A stretch of DNA of 6,992 bases from an uncultured Rickettsiales bacterium (lineage in GTDB: Bacteria > Pseudomonadota > Alphaproteobacteria > Rickettsiales > UBA1997), in contig CALXRO010000030.1 of the NCBI GenBank assembly GCA_944390875.1, positions 1 through 6,992 on the forward strand, in the 5' to 3' direction. Positions 1 to 5,979 of this stretch are shown piece by piece (position 1 is the stretch's first letter; every line of letters starts with the position of its first letter). The translations under genes and the position numbers were made by a program. The notes beneath the pieces are model-generated. The model was not told where the DNA came from. It ran no database searches and saw only the letters and a program-made list of their open reading frames with translations.

Positions 1-308
1 TTAAGAAAAATAACTTTTGTAAAATTTCTTAACTTTTCTCTATTTTTATTATTAATAACAATGCCTCCACCAGTAGCCAAAACCAGATTTTTATTAATAT
101 TATCATCAATGATTTTATCAAGATAATATTTTTCAAGCTCTCTAAAATAATTTTCACCATATTTATCAAATATATGGCTTATTGTATTATTTTCATTTTC
201 TTCTATATATCTATCAGTATCAATAAAATTGTAATTGAGATATCTTGACAATTCAAAGCCAAAAGTTGTTTTGCCTGCTCCCATTAAACCTATAAGACTA
301 TAAATCAT
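1..308 (-). CDS. aroK: Shikimate kinase, copy A (3'-truncated by window edge)
   Basis: Shikimate kinase phosphorylates the 3-OH of shikimate with ATP, the fifth step of chorismate and aromatic amino acid synthesis, in the cytoplasm. This gene is not a full ORF inside the window. Translating the minus strand from the ATG at 308-306 gives 102 uninterrupted codons that run off the left edge. Visible: Walker A GLMGAGKT at residues 7-14, the DTD acidic motif (D30, D32), F55-R56 in YFRELE (the shikimate-binding Arg position, R58 in the Mycobacterium tuberculosis enzyme), and an intact GGG at 80-82. The LID region and C-terminal shikimate-binding Arg lie outside. The start is 2 nt after the mrdA stop (TAG-AA-ATG), so it is probably co-transcribed and translationally coupled. 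It begins right at beta-strand 1, without the N-terminal extension seen in copy B (2663-3226). Of the two, this copy looks like the true shikimate kinase. Family assignment is firm; substrate is inferred from the motifs. Confidence 0.88.
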   Translation of the reverse strand, partial: MIYSLIGLMGAGKTTFGFELSRYLNYNFIDTDRYIEENENNTISHIFDKYGENYFRELEKYYLDKIIDDNINKNLVLATGGGIVINNKNREKLRNFTKVIFL

Positions 309-310
309 TT

Positions 311-2149
311 CTATATATTATTATCAATCATAAATCTGAGTATATCCACAGCAACTGGTGCTGCAGACATACTACCACTGCCGCCATGTTCAATAACTAC
401 AGATATTGCATATTTTGGTTTTTCATAAGGTGCAAATCCAACAAATATACCATGATTTTGATATTTTTCATCTAATTTTTCACCTTCTTTTAATTGTTTT
501 TCCATTTTTTCTTTTGCCTCAAGTGATATAACCTGTGCTGTGCCTGTTTTTCCAGATATTTGTGAATTACTTTTTGTTCTTAATTTTGAGGCTGTTCCAT
601 AATTGCCATTTATAACTTCAAACATACCTTTTTTAACTATTTTTATGTTTTTTTCTTTAAACATTGGCTCGTTATTATATAAACTCATGTTGTAATCCCT
701 TAAATTACTATCATAAACAAGAAATGGTTTTATTGGATAACCATTATTTACAATTCTCGCAATCATTGTAGCTAACTGAAGCGGATTTGCTAGAATGTAT
801 CCTTGTCCTATTGACATATTTATAGTATCTCCTTTTGTCCAAACATCATTATGATATTCTTTTTTCCAAGTAGGATTTGGTAAAATACCATTATTATATT
901 CTGGTAAATTTATATCAAAAAATTCGCCTATACCGAGCTCTTTTGCCACATTGTATATATTATTTACTCCAGCGAATAAACCAAGATTAGCAAAAAAAAT
1001 GTTACAAGATCTTTCTATAGCTTGTACTATATTTATTTTTCCATGTCCAATCTTTTTCCAACACCTAAAATTGAGTTTTTTTGATATTTTCATTGAGCCT
1101 TTACAATCAATTTTTTTGTTTTCATCCCAGCCATTTTCTAGAGCAGCAATTGCTACAACTGGTTTGAAAGTTGAACCCATTGCATATAGGGCACTTATTG
1201 TCTTATTATATAAAGGTTTTTTATCATTGTTTACAAGTTCTATCCATTCTTTATTTGAAATTCCATCTACAAAATTATTAACATCAAAAGATGGTGTTGA
1301 AACTAAGGCTATTATTTCACCAGTTTCTACATTCATGACTACTATTGCTGCTGTCATATCAGAAACTCTATCATATATAAATTTTTGTAATCTTAAATCT
1401 ATAGTTAATTTTAAATCATTTCCTTTTTCAGGATCATTTTTTTCTATATCTTTTATTGGTATATTGTAAGCATTAACTTCTATTTTTTTATATCCGGATT
1501 TTCCAGTTAATTTTGAATTAAAATACGATTCTAAACCATTTTTACCTATTTTATAATATGGATGCATTAGAATATTTTTTTTGATTTTTTTTGATAATTT
1601 TTTGATTTCAAAATCGTTTGGTGTTGCAACATAACCAGTAATATGTGCAAATTCATTAGCATATAGATATTCTCTAACATATCCTTCTTCTATTCTAAGA
1701 TTTTCAAGTTTATATGAATTTAATGAAATTTTTGTTAACTCTTCCCAAGTTAAATTATTCATAATAGATACAACTTTTTTTTCTCTATTATTTTTAAGTT
1801 GTTTATTTATTTTTCGTTGCTTGTCATCATTTAGATCTAGTATCTCTATTAAATTTGTTATTGTATTTGTCTTTTTCTTATTTTTATATAGTACTAATTC
1901 ATAACTATTTCTATTATTTGTTATTTTATTGTTATTTCTATCTAATATATTCCCACGTATTGGTGGTATTACCTCAATTTTTATTCTATTATTTTCGGAT
2001 TTGTTTTTAAGTTCATCAAAATTTAATATTTGTAGAAAAAACAATCTATATATTATAATTATGGTTAAAAACAACAATGGAATAAGAGATATTAAAACTC
2101 TTCTTATAAAAACTAAACCTTTAGCATGTTCTTCTAACAGACTAGACAT
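311..2149 (-). CDS. mrdA: Penicillin-binding protein 2 (elongasome transpeptidase)
   Basis: This is a class B penicillin-binding protein, a D,D-transpeptidase that cross-links peptidoglycan during lateral wall growth, anchored in the inner membrane with its catalytic domain in the periplasm. The 612 residues match the usual family length. In order: a short cytoplasmic tail, one transmembrane segment (about 17-42), the RGNILDRN motif at 65-72 opening the pedestal domain, a GKNGLE motif at 202-207 typical of PBP2, then the transpeptidase domain (about 266-605). All active-site motifs are present: S326-T-F-K329 with the acylating serine S326, S381-C-N383, and K534-T-G536. The pedestal is rich in Lys and Asn, as expected from the base composition. 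Its ATG lies inside the mreD gene (8-nt overlap), which supports coupled translation and PBP2 rather than FtsI. No Shine-Dalgarno is evident. RodA, the usual glycosyltransferase partner, is not downstream; aroK-A is. Confidence 0.95.
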   Translation of the reverse strand: MSSLLEEHAKGLVFIRRVLISLIPLLFLTIIIIYRLFFLQILNFDELKNKSENNRIKIEVIPPIRGNILDRNNNKITNNRNSYELVLYKNKKKTNTITNLIEILDLNDDKQRKINKQLKNNREKKVVSIMNNLTWEELTKISLNSYKLENLRIEEGYVREYLYANEFAHITGYVATPNDFEIKKLSKKIKKNILMHPYYKIGKNGLESYFNSKLTGKSGYKKIEVNAYNIPIKDIEKNDPEKGNDLKLTIDLRLQKFIYDRVSDMTAAIVVMNVETGEIIALVSTPSFDVNNFVDGISNKEWIELVNNDKKPLYNKTISALYAMGSTFKPVVAIAALENGWDENKKIDCKGSMKISKKLNFRCWKKIGHGKINIVQAIERSCNIFFANLGLFAGVNNIYNVAKELGIGEFFDINLPEYNNGILPNPTWKKEYHNDVWTKGDTINMSIGQGYILANPLQLATMIARIVNNGYPIKPFLVYDSNLRDYNMSLYNNEPMFKEKNIKIVKKGMFEVINGNYGTASKLRTKSNSQISGKTGTAQVISLEAKEKMEKQLKEGEKLDEKYQNHGIFVGFAPYEKPKYAISVVIEHGGSGSMSAAPVAVDILRFMIDNNI

Positions 2150-2666
2150 TATTTTTTAGTTTGTTATATAAAAAATACATAAAATAACCAGCAAGTACGT
2201 CCATTAACCAAGCGGTAAATATTGTGTTTATAGGATAAAAATTATTTTGATAAAATGAAATTAAAAACCAAGCAATTAATAAATAAAAAAATAAAAATAT
2301 ACCTAGATCTCTTATAAAATAAAATAAGTTGTCATCATCTAAAAAATATGATCTAAATTGTTGAGTTATTTTGTTTGAGACTAGTAAAGATAAACTTGAT
2401 AAACCTAAAGGTAAATGAGAAATAGTATCAATTATAAGTCCAAATATAAAAAAATTATTTTGATTTATTGTTATATTTATATTGATATATTCATGCTTGT
2501 TATCTACCCAAAATATAATTAAAAAAATAAAAATTATATTAAAATTAGGAAATAATCTTACAAAATTAAAAATTTTTCCAGGTACTTTAGTCAATAAAGT
2601 CAAGACAATAAATATTGAGTATATGGTAATATATTTAATAAGCCAAAATATTTTATCTTTAATCAT
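2142..2666 (-). CDS. mreD: Rod shape-determining protein MreD
   Basis: MreD is a small polytopic inner-membrane protein of the rod-shape complex, working with MreC, MreB, RodA and PBP2. The 174-residue protein is very hydrophobic, with about five to six predicted membrane segments (roughly 8-26, 41-54, 70-98, 112-130 and 137-165). It carries the family's most recognisable stretch, GLIIDTISHLPLGLSSLSLL (about 76-95), including D80. Apart from this stretch the sequence is poorly conserved, as is common for MreD, so the call also rests on its place directly before mrdA. The start overlaps the end of aroK-B by 4 nt (ATGA) and the stop overlaps the mrdA start by 8 nt. The gene normally upstream, mreC, is replaced by aroK-B. 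Confidence 0.85.
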   Translation of the reverse strand: MIKDKIFWLIKYITIYSIFIVLTLLTKVPGKIFNFVRLFPNFNIIFIFLIIFWVDNKHEYININITINQNNFFIFGLIIDTISHLPLGLSSLSLLVSNKITQQFRSYFLDDDNLFYFIRDLGIFLFFYLLIAWFLISFYQNNFYPINTIFTAWLMDVLAGYFMYFLYNKLKNNV

Positions 2667-3226
2667 TTATTTGTATCATCATAATTATTTATATAATCAC
2701 TTATCAATTGCATTATAACATTTATTGTAATATCTTTAGTTAAATATGTGGTATTAACTACTATATCAGCAGTACTATATACATCATGTTTCATTTTGTA
2801 CATGTCAGTCATGATACTTGCTTTATCTTTTCCTTCAAGTGCTGGTCTACTATTTCTTCTTTCTACTCTTTTTATGAGAACATCAAGATCTACATCTAAA
2901 AAAACAGATATAGCTTTTTCTTTTATTATTTGTCTGACTTCTGTATCATCAAAAGCATTACCACCTATAGATAATACCTGAGGCTTTGTTGTTTTTAATA
3001 TTTTTTTTATGGCCACTTTTTCAATTTCTTTAAAATAATCTTCGCCTTTTTGTTCAAAAATTTCGGATGTTGTTAAGTTTTCTGCCTTTTCTATTTCTCT
3101 GTCAGAATCTATGAATTTTAGTCCTAACTTCTGAGCTAATCCGAAGCCTGTTGTTGTTTTTCCGGCTCCCATCATCCCAATCAAAACTATAGTTCTTCTA
3201 AGAGATGGATGCAATATCTCTTCCAT
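2663..3226 (-). CDS. Shikimate-kinase-family protein, copy B (substrate site altered)
   Basis: This is a P-loop small-molecule kinase of the AroK family, 187 residues, complete and of normal length. Seen: Walker A GMMGAGKT at 17-24, D40-S-D42, a LID motif RRNSRPAL with R127 (Mtb R117 position), and the C-terminal YSTADIVVNT strand. Three positions that normally contact shikimate differ from the consensus: Arg after Phe in the F-R-x-x-E motif is K66 (YFKEIE), the third Gly of GGG is N90 (GGN), and the C-terminal Arg of the R-x-P-x-Y motif is K146 (KHDVY). ATP-site residues are kept. There is a 12-residue N-terminal extension (MEEILHPSLRRT), as in many alphaproteobacterial AroK proteins. It is the first gene of the minus-strand operon and overlaps mreD by 4 nt. 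It could be a weak or altered shikimate kinase, or a kinase for another small molecule. The family is clear; the substrate is not, so no gene symbol is given. Confidence 0.85.
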   Translation of the reverse strand: MEEILHPSLRRTIVLIGMMGAGKTTTGFGLAQKLGLKFIDSDREIEKAENLTTSEIFEQKGEDYFKEIEKVAIKKILKTTKPQVLSIGGNAFDDTEVRQIIKEKAISVFLDVDLDVLIKRVERRNSRPALEGKDKASIMTDMYKMKHDVYSTADIVVNTTYLTKDITINVIMQLISDYINNYDDTNK

Positions 3227-3308
3227 TTTTCAATTCTTATTTGACAATAAAAAAATAAAATACTTGAATATTTTTTTCTAAAAAAGAAAATAATCAAATA
3301 CCTAACTA

Positions 3309-3338
3309 AGTATAAAACTTTTTATTTAAAATAGTCAA
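3309..3338 (-). promoter_or_regulatory. Sigma70-like promoter for the aroK-B/mreD/mrdA/aroK-A operon
   Basis: On the minus strand, TTGACT (3338-3333) is followed after an 18-nt AT-rich spacer by TATACT (3314-3309). Each box matches the sigma70 consensus at 5 of 6 positions. Transcription would begin near 3302, leaving a leader of about 75 nt before the aroK-B ATG at 3226. No other promoter is needed for the three downstream genes, whose junctions are overlaps or a 2-nt gap. The -35 box sits immediately in front of the divergent tsaB start codon. AT-rich DNA yields chance matches, so this is good but not conclusive. Confidence 0.5.
3311..3316 (+). promoter_or_regulatory. Possible -10 box for the tsaB operon, overlapping the divergent -10
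   Basis: TATAAA lies 23 nt before the tsaB ATG and would give a leader of about 17 nt. It shares four bases with the opposing minus-strand TATACT, so the two promoters could compete for polymerase. No convincing -35 box sits 16-18 nt upstream. A consensus TTGACA at 3241-3246 has no good -10 at the right distance. This is a weak call. Confidence 0.22.
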
Positions 3339-3339
3339 T

Positions 3340-3942
3340 ATGAAAATATTAACAATAGATACTGCAGATAAGGATGCAAGTATTTTTTTACAAGAAGAAA
3401 ATAAGCTTATCAGCTATAAAAAAGTTGATAATAATAAACAAGCTGAAATTTTAACGATAGATATTGAAAATATACTATCAAAAAATCATTTTGAATATAA
3501 AGATTTAGATTGTATTTCTATTGTAAATGGTCCAGGTAGTTTTATGGGATTAAAAATTTCTGTTTGTATTGCTAAAGCGATAGCTTGTGTCATACCAAAA
3601 ATAAAAATAATAAAAAATAATTTATTTGAAATTTTATCATATAAAAAAAAATATGATTATATAGTACTAGATGCTGGTTTTAATGGTTTTTATATCTCAG
3701 ATAAAAATAAAAATTATTTTTATACTAAAACAGAAATGTTTGAACCTAATAAAAATGAAATATTATTGACAAATTCAGAAAAAGTTATGGATTTATTAAA
3801 AGTCTATAATATATTTAAATGTGATTCTAAAAAAGATGATGTGATTAATTTAAATTATTTAAAATATAACAATGGTATTTTTGAGAATGAAAATCTTACT
3901 CCTTTATATATTAGAGAACCACAAATAAATAAAAAGCTATGA
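3340..3942 (+). CDS. tsaB: tRNA t6A biosynthesis protein TsaB
   Basis: TsaB (YeaZ) is the inactive ASKHA-fold paralogue of TsaD. It dimerises with TsaD, and with TsaE helps transfer the threonylcarbamoyl group to A37 of ANN-decoding tRNAs in the cytoplasm. Seen in 200 residues: N-terminal ILTIDTADKDASI (3-15), the family signature NGPGSFMGLKI (63-73), DAGFNGFY (111-118) at the position of the usual DAR..EVY segment, and a C-terminal PLYIREP (188-194) near the end, as in other TsaB proteins. The His that often follows the second strand is not evident (KQAEIL at 33-38). Length is at the short end of the family. First gene of the plus-strand operon; its stop overlaps the recR start by 4 nt (ATGA). 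No clear Shine-Dalgarno precedes the ATG; the start is chosen because the first beta strand begins at residue 2. Confidence 0.88.
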   Translation: MKILTIDTADKDASIFLQEENKLISYKKVDNNKQAEILTIDIENILSKNHFEYKDLDCISIVNGPGSFMGLKISVCIAKAIACVIPKIKIIKNNLFEILSYKKKYDYIVLDAGFNGFYISDKNKNYFYTKTEMFEPNKNEILLTNSEKVMDLLKVYNIFKCDSKKDDVINLNYLKYNNGIFENENLTPLYIREPQINKKL

Positions 3943-4535
3943 ATAAAAATTATATAATAAGTAACTTAGTGGAAGCTTTACAAAGATTGCCATCTATTGG
4001 ACAAAAAAATGCAAAACGTTTAACAATAAATATACTACAAAACAAAGAAGAGTTTATAAAACCATTAGTATTAGCACTAGATGAAGCATATAAAAAAATA
4101 AAAAAATGTGATGTTTGTGGTAATTTTTCTACGGAAAATTTATGTGATGTATGTTCGGATATAAAAAGAGATAAAAAAATTATTTGCGTTGTTGAAAATG
4201 TAGCTGATTTATGGGCTATAGAAAATTTAAATATATATAATGGTGTTTATCATATATTGGACGGTACTTTATCGGCTATTGAGGGTAGGGGGATTGAGGT
4301 ATTGAAATTAGATAAATTGATTTATAGAATTAAAAATGATAACGTTGGCGAAGTCATAATTGCAACAAATCCTACTATGGATGGGCAGACAACTGCATTT
4401 TACATAGCTAGTCATTTGGAGGAATTTGATTTAAAAGTGACGCAACCTGCGCTCGGCGTGCCTATGGGTAGTGAATTAAACTATCTTGATGATGGTACTC
4501 TTGGTGTAGCTTTTAAAAACAAAAGGGAATTTTAA
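3939..4535 (+). CDS. recR: Recombination mediator protein RecR
   Basis: RecR acts with RecF and RecO to load RecA on SSB-coated single-stranded DNA at gaps. The 198 residues are the standard RecR length. Domain order: helix-hairpin-helix (EALQRLPSIGQKNAKRL, about 12-28), a four-cysteine zinc finger (C57-x2-C60, C69-x2-C72), the Toprim domain (about 80-165, with E86 in VVENVAD and the ATNPTMDGQ segment at 142-150), and the C-terminal segment GVPMGSELNYLDDGTL (173-188). The DGQTTA and LDDGTL wording resembles alphaproteobacterial RecR. The usual YHVLGG..SP loop reads YHILDGTLSAIEG. The start overlaps the tsaB stop by 4 nt. The Toprim part contains locally more G+C than its surroundings, which fits coding constraint rather than transfer. 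RecR more often follows dnaX-ybaB; here it follows tsaB. Confidence 0.96.
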   Translation: MNKNYIISNLVEALQRLPSIGQKNAKRLTINILQNKEEFIKPLVLALDEAYKKIKKCDVCGNFSTENLCDVCSDIKRDKKIICVVENVADLWAIENLNIYNGVYHILDGTLSAIEGRGIEVLKLDKLIYRIKNDNVGEVIIATNPTMDGQTTAFYIASHLEEFDLKVTQPALGVPMGSELNYLDDGTLGVAFKNKREF

Positions 4536-4541
4536 GTTATT

Positions 4542-5246
4542 ATGAAGATAGATATATTTGTAATTGATTTTGATTCTACATTCGTTGATGGCGAATCAGT
4601 GAATATGATGATAGAAATTGCTTTAAAAGATTATGCAAGAAGAAAAGAAATATATGGAAAACTAAATGTCTTATCTGATTTGTGTATGAAAAGTGAAATA
4701 TCTTTTAAAGATAATTTTAAAATGAAAATAGAAATAGTTAAACAAGCCTTAAAAGAAGAACATCTTTTAAAAGTTGCGGAGATCCTGAAAGATAAGGTGT
4801 CACCAGACATATTAAAAATAGTTAATAAAGCTAAAGAATTGAATAAAAAAATAATAGTTGTAGGTAATGGTTTTAAAATCATTATGAAAGATATAATGAA
4901 AAAGTATGATATAGAAATATATTTTGCTAATAAACACGAAACTGATAAAAATGGTTTTGTTATAGGTTTTGATGAAACTAATCCTATGGCAAATGATAAT
5001 GGAAAGGAAAATGTTATAAAATTCTTGAGAAATGTAAATATAATACAACCAGATGAGAAAATAATGATGATAGGCGATGGCATGTCTGATTTTATGGTTT
5101 ACAAAAATCATACTGCTGATTATTTTCTTAATTTTGCAGTAAATGAAAATAGAAAACTCAAGAAACATAGAATAGCTGATGATCCAAATTTTATAATATG
5201 TCGCAAGTCTGCTGAAATAGATGAATTTATAACAACGATTGAGTAA
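4542..5246 (+). CDS. HAD-superfamily phosphatase, SerB-like (HAD-IB type)
   Basis: This is a cytoplasmic haloacid-dehalogenase-fold phosphatase of 234 residues resembling phosphoserine phosphatase. Motif I is D9-F-D11-S-T, with D9 as nucleophile. A helical cap follows (about 16-85), including a SISFKDNF-like segment (52-59) where SerB proteins have their substrate-binding cap residues. Motif III is K155, and motif IV is GDGMSD (178-183, with D179 and D183 for magnesium). Motif II is unusual: SerB has V-S-G-G-F, this protein reads V-G-N-G-F (107-111), so the phosphate-binding Ser is replaced by Gly108. It starts 6 nt after the recR stop, with AAAAGGGA about 14 nt upstream as a plausible ribosome-binding site, the clearest in this operon. 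Phosphoserine is a possible substrate but not demonstrated; another phosphorylated small molecule is equally open. Confidence 0.8.
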   Translation: MKIDIFVIDFDSTFVDGESVNMMIEIALKDYARRKEIYGKLNVLSDLCMKSEISFKDNFKMKIEIVKQALKEEHLLKVAEILKDKVSPDILKIVNKAKELNKKIIVVGNGFKIIMKDIMKKYDIEIYFANKHETDKNGFVIGFDETNPMANDNGKENVIKFLRNVNIIQPDEKIMMIGDGMSDFMVYKNHTADYFLNFAVNENRKLKKHRIADDPNFIICRKSAEIDEFITTIE

Positions 5247-5947
5247 TGGAAATAATAACTGAAATTAACAGTGTTATATTCAATTATTTACAATTAAAAC
5301 TAATTGAGCTGGGCCTTGATTCTGATAGAAGAAGTTTTAGAGAAATTAGGGATATATTAAATAATCAACCTATATTCAGTCCAGAAGATTTTGCTTTTGA
5401 GTGTTTTTATGTTGTTTGTGTTGCTGGTTTTAAACAAGATTATGCGAAAGCAATGTGTAATAAAATTATATCATTTATAGAAGATAATAATTCTAATTTT
5501 ACTGAAGAAGACTTATCTAAGATATATGGCAACAAAATGAAAGTTAAGGCAATAAAAAATATATGGGATAATAGAAAAATTTATCAAGAAAAATTTTATA
5601 AATTAGAAAATATTGACGAAAAGGTTGATTTTCTCGGTAGTTTACCCCATATAGGAAATATAACTAAATATCATCTAGCAAGAAATCTTGGTTTAAATTT
5701 TGTAAAATATGATATATGGATACAAAGACTAGGTGTTGCTTTATATGGAAATGAAAATTTTGTAGATAAAGTAAATAATTCAAAATTATTACCTGAAGTA
5801 AAGAGATTTTGTGATATGATGTTTAATAAGTTATGTAATGAAACATGTGAGAAAGTGGGTTATATAGATGTTGTTCTTTGGCGTTCATGCCAAAAAGGTT
5901 TATTAAAGGTTAATAGAACAACAGTTTTACTAAATAAGAAGGCGTAA
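5246..5947 (+). CDS. HhH-GPD DNA-glycosylase-like protein without an iron-sulfur cluster motif
   Basis: The 233-residue protein looks like a base-excision-repair glycosylase of the endonuclease III/HhH-GPD superfamily. The core is a helix-hairpin-helix, LPHIGNITKYHLARNLGL (133-150), followed by D156 in VKYDIW. This Asp falls 17 residues after the site matching the endonuclease III catalytic Lys (18 in that enzyme), consistent with the catalytic Asp. The Lys position itself is I139 (GNITK instead of GRKTA), so a bifunctional lyase is unlikely. The C-terminal cysteines (C189, C197, C201, C215) do not have the C-x6-C-x2-C-x5-C spacing of the iron-sulfur cluster. The segments ITKYHLA and YIDVVLW recall, from memory, small HhH-GPD proteins found in phages and scattered bacteria. 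It is last in the operon, with TAATG coupling to the phosphatase gene. It might bind DNA without cutting it. Superfamily fairly sure; lesion unknown. Confidence 0.68.
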   Translation: MEIITEINSVIFNYLQLKLIELGLDSDRRSFREIRDILNNQPIFSPEDFAFECFYVVCVAGFKQDYAKAMCNKIISFIEDNNSNFTEEDLSKIYGNKMKVKAIKNIWDNRKIYQEKFYKLENIDEKVDFLGSLPHIGNITKYHLARNLGLNFVKYDIWIQRLGVALYGNENFVDKVNNSKLLPEVKRFCDMMFNKLCNETCEKVGYIDVVLWRSCQKGLLKVNRTTVLLNKKA

Positions 5948-5979
5948 TAACACAAAATTATTAAATTTAATTTATCGTA

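Noticed and set aside
951..1469. 172-codon open frame on the plus strand
   Set aside because: It lies wholly antisense to the transpeptidase part of mrdA, whose catalytic motifs are intact. The translation has no recognisable domain and is best explained as a shadow.
1570..1610. T-runs that might cause polymerase slippage or a frameshift in mrdA
   Set aside because: They encode Lys-rich codons in one continuous frame and all downstream PBP2 motifs are in order.
3241..3269. Perfect TTGACA box (3241-3246) on the plus strand, possible -35 for tsaB
   Set aside because: The hexamer 17 nt downstream is TTGAAT, a poor -10, and nothing better is found at 16-19 nt spacing.
4261..4470. Locally G+C-richer patches in recR, considered as a sign of transfer
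   Set aside because: They coincide with the most conserved Toprim and C-terminal segments, rich in Gly, Pro and Ala codons, so amino acid constraint explains them.
4631..5168. Two overlapping minus-strand open frames (150 and 118 codons)
   Set aside because: Both are antisense to the HAD phosphatase, and their hydrophobic, Ile/Phe-rich translations are what AT-rich coding DNA gives on the opposite strand.
5955..5973. Small inverted repeat AAATTA / TAATTT with a 7-nt loop between the convergent genes
   Set aside because: The stem is six A-T pairs with no G-C and no following T-run, too weak to call a terminator in such AT-rich DNA.
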